Source: Acidobacteriota bacterium (GTDB lineage Bacteria > Acidobacteriota > Terriglobia > Acidiferrales > UBA7541). From it: 64,000 bases of DNA. Every line of letters begins with the position of its first letter. The stretch's first letter is position 1. Below are positions 1 to 9,144 of this stretch, piece by piece. The position numbers and the translations under genes were made by a program. The notes below the pieces were generated by a model, which saw nothing but the letters and a program-made list of their open reading frames with translations, ran no database searches and was not told the DNA's origin. The stretch covers positions 145,785-209,784 of the forward strand of contig JABCZJ010000009.1 in assembly GCA_013289715.1 (NCBI GenBank). The letters are read 5' to 3'.

Positions 1-1039
1 CCATCAAAGTTTGATCGTCGGCCTGTTTTCTGCCGCTGGAATAGCTCTGCACATCCTTCATGCACGCCGCCGCGAGTTCCTGTGGCACCCAACCATGCCG
101 CTCGCCCGCGATATTCGAAAGCCGCCCCGCCCCGTATTCCGCGCCCGACGCATTCACTGCTTCGGAGATTCCATCGGTGTACAGCAGCAAACTGTCGCCG
201 CGCTCCAAGCGCACGCGCTGAACCGTGTAGCGGCTGGTGGAAAACATTCCCAGCGGCACGCCGGTCGAACATACCTGCCGCACACCATCTTTGGCGATAA
301 GCAGCGCGGCCAAATGTCCAGCGCTGCCGAATTCGATTTCGCCGCGTTGTCCCGCGCGTCCACAAATCAGCGTCGCATATTGCCCGGCAATCGTGCTCTG
401 GCAGAAAACGCTATTGGCCATTTCCAGCAGCTTATCGAGCGTCAAACCCACGCCCGCCAGGCTCCGGAACATCGCGTGCAAATGAGTCATCAGCAGAGAA
501 GCCGCCACGCCTTTCCCGGCGACGTCGCCCAGCAAGAAAACCAGCTCGCCATCTTCAGCCGCCGGGGGAATTAAATCGCAATAATCGCCACTCACCATGC
601 CCGCTGGCTTGTATTGATAATGCACGCGCCAATCCCCGTGACGAACGTCTGTGCGAGGCAACAAACCGCGCTGCACACGCGCAGCAAGCTCCAGGTCCCG
701 TTCCAATGCGCGCTGTTCATCGCTGGTCAGATGATCCAGGCATAGCCGCACCAACGGGTCGTTCAGCAGCCGGTCTTTTTCTACGGACTCATGGCACGTG
801 GTACAAATTCCGTACGTTCCCTCATCCATCCGGTGCAGCGCGGAGTCCACTTCGCCAAGCAGCTCCATCAGCGTAGCTGAGGGAGCCGCCGCCACCGGCG
901 ATGCCAGCACGGCGTTCAATTCTTTGCGCCGTTTTTCAAGCTGTTCACGAATATATGGGTCGCTCACTCCGTTCATTTCCTTAGCCTCCACGTCCGAGCT
1001 TCGCGCCATCCGTGTTGCCGTGCTATCCGTTTCCGGCAT
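1..1039 (-). CDS. DksA-type zinc finger fused to SpoIIE/PP2C phosphatase (partial, 3' end outside window)
   Basis: Read on the minus strand, the frame is open from the ATG at 1039 to the left edge, giving at least 346 residues with no stop. The first ~95 residues resemble a TraR/DksA zinc-finger protein (EGTYGICTTCHESVEKDRL, then a CLDH pair replacing the second CxxC). The rest is a SpoIIE-like PP2C phosphatase: metal-binding acidic motifs SGDYCDL and LGDVAGKGVAA, and the late YTDGISEA motif. Such enzymes dephosphorylate anti-anti-sigma or similar partner switches; the target here is unknown. The ATG at 1039 has AAGGGGAG 5 bases upstream; a second in-frame ATG at 976 also has a GGAGG, so the start could be there. 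No sigma-factor antagonist is visible next to it. Confidence 0.82.
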   Translation of the reverse strand, partial: MPETDSTATRMARSSDVEAKEMNGVSDPYIREQLEKRRKELNAVLASPVAAAPSATLMELLGEVDSALHRMDEGTYGICTTCHESVEKDRLLNDPLVRLCLDHLTSDEQRALERDLELAARVQRGLLPRTDVRHGDWRVHYQYKPAGMVSGDYCDLIPPAAEDGELVFLLGDVAGKGVAASLLMTHLHAMFRSLAGVGLTLDKLLEMANSVFCQSTIAGQYATLICGRAGQRGEIEFGSAGHLAALLIAKDGVRQVCSTGVPLGMFSTSRYTVQRVRLERGDSLLLYTDGISEAVNASGAEYGAGRLSNIAGERHGWVPQELAAACMKDVQSYSSGRKQADDQTLM

Positions 1040-1085
1040 GAGAACTCCCCTTGCCCCGTTCCGCGGTTGCTTTCATATTGGATTC

Positions 1086-2414
1086 CTAGTCTCTCGCCCG
1101 GGACTCTGGATTAATCCTGTCCAGCAGGGTCCCGGCGGTCCTGCCGGTGACCAGCGCACGGCGATCCAGGCGTTGCAACCGACGCTCGAAATCGCTCCTG
1201 TAACGTCGTAGCAGGGCAGCGCTTAGCCCCGCATTTCGGTTTGCCGGGCGCAGCTCGGCGAGGGCCTTACGTATCAGCAGGGCCGCGCGCTGCGGTTCGC
1301 GAGTCTGGCGCTCGTAGTGAATCGCCAGCTGTTGGTAAGCCTCCAAACCCTCGCGCGAAACGCCCAGGATGCTTTCCCAAAGCTTCAGCGCCAGCGACAA
1401 ATCGCCTGCGCGCTTTGCCAGGCGCGCGAGCGACCGGCGCGCAGCCCGGTCCGTTTCCGTGGGCAGCACGGCATCCAGCGACTGCGCATAATGCTTTCGC
1501 GCGCGCGCCATGTCGCCGCGTCGTTCGCAGATGCGCGAAACGCCGTACAACTCTAGCCCGTCTTTGCCGTCCGTCTGCGGATCAGCGAGCAGCGCGAGAA
1601 TCCGGCTGGCAAGCCCCGCCAATCCGCGCAGGTCCATTTGATTGTGCAGAAAGACTTGCAGCAGCGGCTCCGGCGGCCCGCCGCGCAAATAATCGAAATA
1701 AACTTGCGGAATCATTTCCGAAATCAGGTCCGCGCCGCGATTCCAACCGAGCACATGCTTTTCCAGTTCCGCCAAGCGCACCGATCCCAACCGCACGCGC
1801 CACAAATTTCGTGCCGGGTGCAAAAAATCCAGATGCGCGCGCGGCGCGGCGGCTCGGATTTTTCGCGTCATGCGATAGCGCGTTTCCAGCAGCGGCCAAT
1901 CAAACGATTTCCCGTTGAACGTCACCAGCACCGGACGCTCGGCCATGCGCTCCGCCAGCGTCAGCAGCAAAGCGTGCTCTTCGCTCAGCTCGCGCATGAA
2001 GAACTGCTCCACTTCGAGCCCGCCTGCATCCCACCACGCGATTCCCACCATGAACGGATACGTTCCCGTTCCGCCCATCAGTCCGGTCGTCTCCGTGTCC
2101 AGAAAAAGCCATTGCCGCGGATCGCTCACCTCCGCGCAAGCTCCCGGCGCGAGCAGCCGCAGCGCCTCAGGGCTCACCAAGCCCTCCGGCGGTTCGCACC
2201 CGATCGCCTCGGAAAACCATTTGCGTACCGACAAGTGCTCGCCATATAAGTTCCTGAGCGATTTCGCCTGCAGCATTTCCGCGAGCCGTTCCGCTCCAGC
2301 GGGCAGCGCAGGCGAAAATCCCCGCGCTCGGTTCGCGCCACTTTCCATCGCAACACGAGGTTTCCTCGGCGGCTGTAGCGACGCCAAGGACGCAAGTCGG
2401 TCCCGCACAGTCAT
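1086..2414 (-). CDS. mrfB: MrfB/YprB-type DEDDh 3'-5' exonuclease (ribonuclease H-like) with TPR-like tail
   Basis: This 442-residue protein carries a ribonuclease H-like exonuclease fold. The DEDDh residues are all visible: D106 and E108 in LFLDTETTG, D172 in TFNGKSFD, and H257/D261 in FLHNQMDL. The C-terminal ~150 residues are helical and TPR-like, as in Bacillus subtilis YprB/MrfB. In that organism MrfB works with helicase MrfA in an excision pathway for mitomycin C adducts that is independent of UvrABC (established for B. subtilis; inferred here). It lies 58 bp downstream of the mrfA stop codon on the same strand, so the pair is probably one operon. ATG start with a GGGAG about 11 bases upstream. 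Confidence 0.88.
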   Translation of the reverse strand: MTVRDRLASLASLQPPRKPRVAMESGANRARGFSPALPAGAERLAEMLQAKSLRNLYGEHLSVRKWFSEAIGCEPPEGLVSPEALRLLAPGACAEVSDPRQWLFLDTETTGLMGGTGTYPFMVGIAWWDAGGLEVEQFFMRELSEEHALLLTLAERMAERPVLVTFNGKSFDWPLLETRYRMTRKIRAAAPRAHLDFLHPARNLWRVRLGSVRLAELEKHVLGWNRGADLISEMIPQVYFDYLRGGPPEPLLQVFLHNQMDLRGLAGLASRILALLADPQTDGKDGLELYGVSRICERRGDMARARKHYAQSLDAVLPTETDRAARRSLARLAKRAGDLSLALKLWESILGVSREGLEAYQQLAIHYERQTREPQRAALLIRKALAELRPANRNAGLSAALLRRYRSDFERRLQRLDRRALVTGRTAGTLLDRINPESRARD

Positions 2415-2472
2415 CGCGGATCAATCTCCCGGTTCACTTTGCGTCTCTGCAGTAAACCTGTCGAATTCGAGA

Positions 2473-4902
2473 TCACACACACAACCGCTGCAAAATCGCC
2501 AGCGCCGCTTCCTTGGTCTTCTCGCATTTCTCTCCGGCAGGGCCCACGCAAGAAGGGCACCCTTGCTCGCACGGGCAGCCCAAAATCAGTTCGCGCGTCC
2601 GGCGTAGCAAAATGTCATGCACGCGGAACAGCGGCTGGCTGAACCCGATCCCGCCAGGATACGCATCGTACAAATACAAATTCGGCTCGAAAAATTCCTT
2701 CATCTCCGCCGGATCGTTCAGCGCGGCGGGAAATTGCTGCCACTCGGTCTCGACGCCCGGGCTCGCTGGCCGCTCGCACACCGCAGTCCCCAGGTCTCGC
2801 CCGTCGCACATCAGCAGCAAAGTGGCCATGGAAGCCATCGCATAAAGCAATCCCAGGATTCCGTTCTGCCGGTCAGACAGCGCGTAGGGCAATTCAGCCA
2901 GCAGCTTGCGTTCCAGAGTGATCCAAAAAGCCGTCGTGTGCATCTCGTTTTCCGGCAGGTCCAGCTTGCCCGCGCCGATATTGTCATTCGTGAAAAATTT
3001 GATCTTCTTGAATCCCACCACCTGCGACCGTACCAGCACGTCGCCATGCGCCCGCGCCGCCGGCCCCGCGATCTGCTCTTCTTCTGCAATTTCCAAGACG
3101 CGCACCTGCGTGTAGCGAATCGCATCCGTGTAGTAATCCACATTCACGCTTTTCACGTACGCCTTGCGCTGCTCGAAATCGAGCCGCTCCACGTGATATT
3201 GCTGTCCCTGGTGCAGATAAATCGCCTTGGGGTGCACGGTCGTCAGCGCTGAGGAAAAATCCACTTCGCCAATCACTTCCGGCTCGCCGTCCTCACCGCC
3301 CTTCGTCCCGCCAGTGGTGTCAATTATCACGAAGTTGTCCGAAGTCACCGAACGCAAGCTCACCGTATCCGCGGGATACGCTTCCTGCACCCAGTGCCAA
3401 TTCCCGCCGCTGCGATGCAGGAATCCCGCCTCGCCCATGCGCTCGCACAGGCCGGGCAAATCCACGTCGCCAAAGCGTTCCTCGCCCGCAAGCGGCAGTT
3501 CGAACGCCGCGCACTTCAAATGATTCACCAGAATTTCCAGGTTGTCCGGCTGCACGTAGGCGTGTTCCGGCGAGCGTCCGAAAAAGTAATCCGGATGCTG
3601 CACGATGAACTGATCCAGCGGCGCCGACGACGCAACCATCACCGCGCATGAAGTGCCACTCCTTCGTCCGGCGCGTCCGGCGCGCTGCCACGTGGAAGCG
3701 ATAGAGCCGGCATACCCCGCCATTACGCTGGCATCCAGCGAACCGATATCAATCCCCAATTCCAGCGCGCTAGTCGCCACCACACCGCGAATCCGTCCAT
3801 CGCGCAAGCCGCGCTCAATTTCGCGGCGCTCACCCGGCAGATAACCGCCGCGGTAGCCGCGCACAAGCTCGGCTTCTCCCGGACCCGGCCGATTCGCTTG
3901 CTGCAAGTACGTGAGCAGCACCTCCGTATGCAGCCGGCTGTTCGCGAACACGATCGTTTGCAGCTTACGCGCCAGCAGCTCCTTGGCCACGCGCGTCGTC
4001 TCGTTCAAATAACTGCGGCGAATACCCAGATTGCGATTCACCATTGGCGGATTATAAAAAACGAAAAGCTTCTCCGCCGCCGGCGCGCCGTTTTCCTCTA
4101 CTACATGTACCGGCTCCGCGATCAGCTGTGCCGCCAGCTCTCCCGGATTGGCAATCGTCGCCGAACAGCAAATGAACTGCGGCTTCGAGCCATAAAACTC
4201 CGCGATGCGCGCGAGGCGCCGCAGCACGTTGGCCAGATGGCTGCCGAAAACTCCGCGATACGTGTGCAATTCATCCAGCACGACGTAACGCAAATTCTCG
4301 AATACGCGCGTCCACTTCGTGTGATGCGGCAAAATTCCCGTGTGCAGCATGTCCGGATTCGTCAAGATCACATGGCCGCGCTCGCGGATCGCCCGCCGCG
4401 CGTCGCTCGGCGTATCGCCGTCATAGGTGAACACGCCAAAACAATCATCCAACCGCTTCGCCAGGTCGTGCAGCTCGGCCAGCTGGTCCTGCGCCAGTGC
4501 CTTGGTAGGGAACAGGTACAGCGCGCGCGTATCCGCGTTCCCAAGCACCGCATTCAGCACCGGCAGGTTGTAACAGAGCGTCTTGCCCGAAGCCGTCGGC
4601 GTCACCACCACGAAATTCTTCCCGGCGTGCGCCAGTTCCGCAGCCGCCGCTTGATGCGTGTAAAGTTCTTCGATCCCCTTGGCGTGATAGGCCGCGGCCA
4701 GCTCAGGCCGCACCCAAGCAGGCATCGCACGGAACTGCGCCTCACGCGCCGGAATGTGCCGCACGGCCGTCAGCACTTCATCCGCGCGATAGCGCGCAAC
4801 CAGAGCTCCCAGCGCCTCCTGCACCGTCTCCAAACTCGCGCTGGCGCGAACGGCAAGGCCTGCAGCCAAGCCTCCCGCCAACCCCGATTGAGACGCAGCC
4901 AT
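2473..4902 (-). CDS. mrfA: MrfA/YprA-type DEAD/DEAH-box helicase with C-terminal DUF1998 cysteine cluster
   Basis: This 809-residue superfamily 2 helicase shows the ordered motifs: TPTASGKT (Walker A), VLDELHTYRG (motif II, DELH variant), CCSATIANP (motif III), ALELGIDIG (motif V) and QRAGRAGRRS (motif VI). The last ~120 residues are the DUF1998/MrfA zinc-binding region with four clustered cysteines in GCPCEQGCPSCVGP. It is followed by the matching exonuclease gene mrfB, reproducing the B. subtilis yprA-yprB pair that repairs mitomycin-type damage. The chosen ATG at 4902 lies 5 bases after a GGAGG; two in-frame GTG codons directly upstream (4908, 4905) sit too close to that site. Role in this organism is inferred from the pair. 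Confidence 0.9.
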   Translation of the reverse strand: MAASQSGLAGGLAAGLAVRASASLETVQEALGALVARYRADEVLTAVRHIPAREAQFRAMPAWVRPELAAAYHAKGIEELYTHQAAAAELAHAGKNFVVVTPTASGKTLCYNLPVLNAVLGNADTRALYLFPTKALAQDQLAELHDLAKRLDDCFGVFTYDGDTPSDARRAIRERGHVILTNPDMLHTGILPHHTKWTRVFENLRYVVLDELHTYRGVFGSHLANVLRRLARIAEFYGSKPQFICCSATIANPGELAAQLIAEPVHVVEENGAPAAEKLFVFYNPPMVNRNLGIRRSYLNETTRVAKELLARKLQTIVFANSRLHTEVLLTYLQQANRPGPGEAELVRGYRGGYLPGERREIERGLRDGRIRGVVATSALELGIDIGSLDASVMAGYAGSIASTWQRAGRAGRRSGTSCAVMVASSAPLDQFIVQHPDYFFGRSPEHAYVQPDNLEILVNHLKCAAFELPLAGEERFGDVDLPGLCERMGEAGFLHRSGGNWHWVQEAYPADTVSLRSVTSDNFVIIDTTGGTKGGEDGEPEVIGEVDFSSALTTVHPKAIYLHQGQQYHVERLDFEQRKAYVKSVNVDYYTDAIRYTQVRVLEIAEEEQIAGPAARAHGDVLVRSQVVGFKKIKFFTNDNIGAGKLDLPENEMHTTAFWITLERKLLAELPYALSDRQNGILGLLYAMASMATLLLMCDGRDLGTAVCERPASPGVETEWQQFPAALNDPAEMKEFFEPNLYLYDAYPGGIGFSQPLFRVHDILLRRTRELILGCPCEQGCPSCVGPAGEKCEKTKEAALAILQRLCV

Positions 4903-5235
4903 CACCACCTCCGCCCGAAATTGCTAGCCTTCCGCCCGTCCGCCATCTTTCGCCTTTTATTCGCTGAGGCTACCACGCAGCATCCGCGCGCGCAACCCCA
5001 GTCTTGCGCCCTGATTTCCATCGCCACGCAGGGCTCTCCGCCAGTCTCCCAGCGTGCTCCGTCGCCGCATTCCGATCAGCGCGGCATCGTTTGCCGAGTC
5101 GCTCTGTTCATCATCTTGCCGTTATCGGTGTTCATCTGCGTTCATCAGTGGTGCCTTTGAGTCTGTCGTGCGATTCAACACCCAACAACCGCCCACCCCT
5201 AGCCATCCCCCACCAAATTTTGCTATACATGAACC
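4903..5235. other. Intergenic region between divergent genes
   Basis: This stretch separates mrfA (minus) from the small plus-strand gene at 5236. It must carry the promoters of both, but no clear -35/-10 pair was recognised. Frames crossing it look like non-coding readthrough. Confidence 0.5.
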
Positions 5236-5640
5236 ATGCCCCACGACTTCCTGATTTTCGATTTCGGCAGCAACGAAGAAGTAGCGCAACAAGCCCGTCA
5301 CAAAGTAGACGGCTGGACCCAAGGTTTCCGCCTCGGCAAGAAAATGCTCCTGAAGTTCGAACGCGAAGCCGCCGACGACACAGGAACGCCCGAGAAAGCC
5401 GCGGGAAAGCCGTCAGCCTCCAAAAGGAAGTCCGCAACAAAATCCGATACCGCCGGGTCCAGCGCCAACGTGCGCGTCCTCGTCCGGCTGGATTTTTCCG
5501 ACCACGAGAAGCTCTCGCTGCAACGCTGGCTCGATCGCATCCCCACCGAAGAGCCGTTCAAATCGGCGAAAACGGAAATCATTCGCCAAGGCCAGCCCGG
5601 CTTCACCGAAACCGCGGAACTCTTTGACTCCCTGTCCTAA
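5236..5640 (+). CDS. Hypothetical protein, 134 aa, with charged linker
   Basis: The family is not recognised. The protein begins MPHDFLIFDFGSNEEVAQQ, has a Lys/Ala/Ser-rich linker at residues ~52-75, and ends with a hydrophilic region rich in Asp/Glu (VRVLVRLDFSDHEKLSLQRW). There is no signal peptide or membrane segment, so it is probably cytoplasmic. The gene stands alone between divergent mrfA and the E1 dehydrogenase gene 137 bp downstream. The coding frame has the same G/C-rich third positions as its neighbours, which supports a real gene. Confidence 0.6.
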   Translation: MPHDFLIFDFGSNEEVAQQARHKVDGWTQGFRLGKKMLLKFEREAADDTGTPEKAAGKPSASKRKSATKSDTAGSSANVRVLVRLDFSDHEKLSLQRWLDRIPTEEPFKSAKTEIIRQGQPGFTETAELFDSLS

Positions 5641-5777
5641 CGGCCGCAGGATGCCTGGCGCTTAACCCAGTAATCCCGGCGCGGTTTCGGCGTGCGTTTT
5701 TTCTCTCCGCGCCGCGTATTTCGCTATAATGGCCTGTACCTAATTCCCGCGGCGTGCCTCTAAGGCGAGAATGCCCG

Positions 5778-7934
5778 ATGCCGACCCAGACAAAAACGAA
5801 ATTAGCGAACTACGACGCGTCCAAATACCAGGGCCTCGAGCGCGAAGCCCTCATCCGCATCTATCGCACCATGTTCATGTCCCGCCGTCTGGACGATCGC
5901 GAGATCCAGCTGAAACGTCAGAATCGCCTCTTCTTCCAGATCAGCGGCGCCGGTCATGAAGCCGTTCTCGCCGCCGCCGGGCTGGTTCTGAAGCCCGCCT
6001 ACGATTGGTTCTTCCCGCACTATCGCGACCGCGCCCTAATGCTGATGCTCGGCGTCACGCCCTACGAAATGCTGCTGCAAGGAGTGGGCGCGAAGGCCGA
6101 TCCCGCATCCGGCGGCCGTCAGATGCCTTCGCACTGGGGCAATCGCGATTTGAACGTCGTCACGCGCTCCTCGCCCACCGGCACGCAATTCCTGCAAGCC
6201 ATCGGCGCGGCGGAAGCTTCTTATTATTTCGAAAAATTTCCCAAGGCCTTCGACAGGGCGCGCAAAGCTCCCATGGGCGCCACGGTTTCCTTTCACCAAG
6301 ATGAGATCACCTACGTATCCGCCGGTGACGGCACGACCAGCGAAGGTGAATTTTACGAATCTCTGAACACTGCCTGCGGCAAGCGGCTCCCGGTTCTCTA
6401 TCTCATCGAAGACAACGGCTACGCCATTTCTGTCCCGGTCGAAGTGCAGACTCCCGGCGGCAGCATCTCCAAACTCGTCCGAAACTATCCGAATCTGTAC
6501 GTCGAGGAATGCGACGGCACCGAGCCACTGGAAAGTTACGCAGCCCTGCGCCGCGCCGCCGAACATTGCCGCGCCGGCAAAGGTCCCGCGCTGATCCACG
6601 CGCACGTCATCCGCCCGTATTCGCACTCGCTTTCCGACGATGAAAAACTCTACAAGTGCGAGCCCGAACGTTCCGCCGAAGCGCAACGCGATCCGCTGCC
6701 GAAATTTGCCATGTTCCTCGTGCGCGAAGGCATCCTGGAGGAAAGCGAAATCGAAGCCCTGGAAGCCGAAGTAGACCGCGAAATCATCGAAGCCACCGAT
6801 CGCGCACTGGCCGCTGAACTCCCGTCGCCGGATTCGATTTACAAGTGGGTTTACTCGCCAGACATCGACCCCGCCTCCCGCGATTTCGAAGCCACGCCAA
6901 AAAAAGAAGGCCATCCCAAGACAATGGTCGAAATGGTTTCCGTCACCCTGCTCGACGAGATGAAGCGCGACGAGCGTATCGTCGTCTTCGGCGAAGACGT
7001 CGCCGATTGCAGCCGCGAAGAAAGCCTCGCCACCGTGAAAGGGAAGGGAGGCGTCTTCAAAGCCACAGCAGGCTTGCAGCGCAAATTTGGCTCGCAGCGC
7101 GTTTTCAATTCACCGCTGGCCGAAGCGAATATCGTCGGCCGCTCCATCGGCATGGCGATTCGGGGTTTGAAACCGGTGCCCGAAATTCAGTTTTTCGATT
7201 ACATCTGGCCGGCCATGATGCAGCTGCGCAACGAAATGGCCACGATTCGCTGGCGTTCCGCCGGACATTTCAAAGCGCCCGTCGTCATACGTGTTGCCAT
7301 TGGCGGCTACCTCACCGGCGGCGCGATCTATCACAGCCAGTGCGGCGAAGTAACTTTCACGCATATCCCCGGCCTGCGCGTGGTGATGCCTTCCACCGCC
7401 CTCGACGTATGCGGCCTGCTGCGCACGGCGATTCGCTCGGACGATCCTGTGCTGTTTCTCGAGCACAAGCATCTCTACCGCCAGCCCTACAACCGCTCCG
7501 AATATCCTGGGCCGGATTTCAGCGTCCCGTTCGGTAAAGCGCGTATGGTGCGCGAAGGCACGGACGTGAGCGTCATCACATACGGCGCGGTTGTGCATCG
7601 TGCGGAAGTTGCCGCGGCGGAACTCGCCCGCAACGGAATCTCCGCGGAAATTCTGGACCTGCGTTCGCTGAGCCCCTACGACTGGGAAGCCATCGCCACA
7701 ACGGTCCGCAAGACCAATCGCGTTCTCGTAGCCTACGAAGACACGCGCTCCTGGGGCTACGGCGCCGAAATCGCCGCGCGCATCGCCGACGAATTATTCG
7801 ACGAACTCGCTGCCCCGGTCCGCCGCGTGGCCGCCACCGATACTTTCGTCGCGTATCAACCCAGGCTCGAAGACGCCATCCTGCCGCAAACCGAAGACAT
7901 AGCTCGCGCCATCCGCGACCTGATGGCCTATTAG
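5778..7934 (+). CDS. Fused alpha-beta E1 component of branched-chain 2-oxoacid (2-oxoisovalerate-type) dehydrogenase
   Basis: One 718-residue chain contains both thiamine-diphosphate E1 subunits. Residues ~1-345 are E1-alpha, with the ThDP/Mg motif around [14 protein letters not shown] ending in DNGYAIS. Residues ~380-718 are E1-beta ([49 protein letters not shown]). In most bacteria alpha and beta are separate genes; fused forms are known for 2-oxoisovalerate dehydrogenase-type enzymes. No E2 (acyltransferase) or E3 gene is in the window, so the complex partners must be elsewhere. The ATG at 5778 is preceded by AAGGCGAG; an in-frame GTG at 5754 is less likely. A perfect TATAAT lies at 5725-5730, about 48 bases upstream. 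Confidence 0.9.
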   Translation: MPTQTKTKLANYDASKYQGLEREALIRIYRTMFMSRRLDDREIQLKRQNRLFFQISGAGHEAVLAAAGLVLKPAYDWFFPHYRDRALMLMLGVTPYEMLLQGVGAKADPASGGRQMPSHWGNRDLNVVTRSSPTGTQFLQAIGAAEASYYFEKFPKAFDRARKAPMGATVSFHQDEITYVSAGDGTTSEGEFYESLNTACGKRLPVLYLIEDNGYAISVPVEVQTPGGSISKLVRNYPNLYVEECDGTEPLESYAALRRAAEHCRAGKGPALIHAHVIRPYSHSLSDDEKLYKCEPERSAEAQRDPLPKFAMFLVREGILEESEIEALEAEVDREIIEATDRALAAELPSPDSIYKWVYSPDIDPASRDFEATPKKEGHPKTMVEMVSVTLLDEMKRDERIVVFGEDVADCSREESLATVKGKGGVFKATAGLQRKFGSQRVFNSPLAEANIVGRSIGMAIRGLKPVPEIQFFDYIWPAMMQLRNEMATIRWRSAGHFKAPVVIRVAIGGYLTGGAIYHSQCGEVTFTHIPGLRVVMPSTALDVCGLLRTAIRSDDPVLFLEHKHLYRQPYNRSEYPGPDFSVPFGKARMVREGTDVSVITYGAVVHRAEVAAAELARNGISAEILDLRSLSPYDWEAIATTVRKTNRVLVAYEDTRSWGYGAEIAARIADELFDELAAPVRRVAATDTFVAYQPRLEDAILPQTEDIARAIRDLMAY

Positions 7935-8031
7935 TCCGGCAAGCGCCCCCATGGAACCTTTCCATCGCTCCATTCGTATACTAAAGTAGGCGGGTGAAGC
8001 TCGAGCTCGAACCGCTCGGGAGGGTTAAATC

Positions 8032-8400
8032 ATGAATTGCCAGAGTTGCCATAAGGAAATCGCCGAATATTCGAATTTCTGCTACTACTGCGGCGCCCGG
8101 CAGAGCAGCGCGCCCGGCGCCGCCCCGCGTCCACAGAAGCGCCTGATGCGTTCTTCCACCGATTGTAAGCTCGGCGGCGTCTGCGGCGGCATCGCCGAAT
8201 ATATGGACGTGGATTCCACCATCGTTCGCCTGGTCTGGGCATTGCTGATTATTTTCCCGTTTCCGCTGGTTCCAGCTGTCCTTGGCTACTTCGTAGCTTG
8301 GTTGGTGATCCCGCAAGCGCCGCCACCGATACCAGTAGAAGTTGTGGCCCAACCCGCGGCGCCGTCCGCGCCGGCGCATGGCTCGGCGCAGACGGCCTAG
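8032..8400 (+). CDS. PspC-domain membrane protein with N-terminal zinc ribbon
   Basis: This 122-residue protein starts with a short zinc ribbon (two CxxC pairs, MNCQSCHK and CYYCGARQ). A PspC domain follows ([37 protein letters not shown]), with one long hydrophobic span at ~residues 65-95 and a Pro/Ala-rich tail. PspC proteins act at the inner membrane in phage-shock-like envelope stress responses; a zinc-ribbon-PspC fusion without other psp genes is common in soil bacteria. No pspA is nearby, so involvement in a Psp response is not shown. It converges with the doxX-like gene. Confidence 0.85.
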   Translation: MNCQSCHKEIAEYSNFCYYCGARQSSAPGAAPRPQKRLMRSSTDCKLGGVCGGIAEYMDVDSTIVRLVWALLIIFPFPLVPAVLGYFVAWLVIPQAPPPIPVEVVAQPAAPSAPAHGSAQTA

Positions 8401-8451
8401 GCGTCAGAGGAAGATTTCAGGCTGGTCCGCCGGTCCACGCCGACGGCTAAT

Positions 8452-8898
8452 CTAATCGCGGTCTTTGCCCTTCGCTCTGCGCGAAAACGATCCGCGCCGG
8501 TCGCCGTAAATCGCTTGGTCGATGGATATCAATCCCGCGCCTAGCGCCGCGAGCGTAAAAGCGCCCACAAACACCGCCAGTGGAAATTGATAGTTGTCCA
8601 CCTTCGCCGGGTTCGAAAGAACTCCATGCACCTTCACCAGCGCCACAGCCATTTCGCCCGCCACCAGCAATCCCGCGATCCGCGTGAACAACCCCAGGAT
8701 TAGCAGGGAGCCGCCAAAGAACTCAATTACTCCAGCAATGTAAACGAAATAACCAGGGAATCCCATGTGCTCGAAACCCTGCATGGCTTCGTGGGTATGC
8801 GTAAACAGCTTCGGATAACCGTGAAACACCAGAATCACTCCCAATGCCACGCGTAGCAGCAAAAGCGCCAGCGGTTTCAGTTTTTCCAGACCCTGCAT
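8452..8898 (-). CDS. DoxX-family membrane protein
   Basis: A 148-residue protein with four hydrophobic segments and the DoxX signature LLRVALGVILVFHGYPKLF near the N-terminus, followed by FFGGSLLILGLFTRIAGLLV. DoxX-family proteins are small inner-membrane proteins; some are subunits of thiosulfate:quinone oxidoreductase, others accompany redox homeostasis genes. Nothing nearby suggests sulfur oxidation, so only the family is assigned. It is convergent with the PspC gene (51 bp between stops) and divergent from the SH3-domain gene. Confidence 0.85.
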   Translation of the reverse strand: MQGLEKLKPLALLLLRVALGVILVFHGYPKLFTHTHEAMQGFEHMGFPGYFVYIAGVIEFFGGSLLILGLFTRIAGLLVAGEMAVALVKVHGVLSNPAKVDNYQFPLAVFVGAFTLAALGAGLISIDQAIYGDRRGSFSRRAKGKDRD

Positions 8899-9144
8899 TC
8901 AATCCCCCCGCCGGCAAATTCCACTATTCCTCGCCGCGCGCACCGCATTGTACCAGAACCGAAAACACTCTCGGCTCACGGCGCATGGAAACTTTCCGCA
9001 TGTCGCCCGCAGGGTTGCGCAGCGCGGTTAGTGTAGAATCCTTGATCACCTACTTCATATGACGTCGCGATCGAAACGAATAAATACCAGAAGCAATCAC
9101 GCCTGCGCCGTGCGCGCCGCGAAGATTGCCGTGGGAGTTCGCCT

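Noticed and set aside
11..574. 187-residue plus-strand frame at the left edge
   Set aside because: It is the antisense of the SpoIIE phosphatase reading, is Arg/His-rich without any family motif, and disappears against the clear phosphatase motifs on the minus strand.
8400..8452. Terminator between the convergent PspC and DoxX genes
   Set aside because: Short G/C inverted repeats exist but no clean stem with a T-tract was seen.
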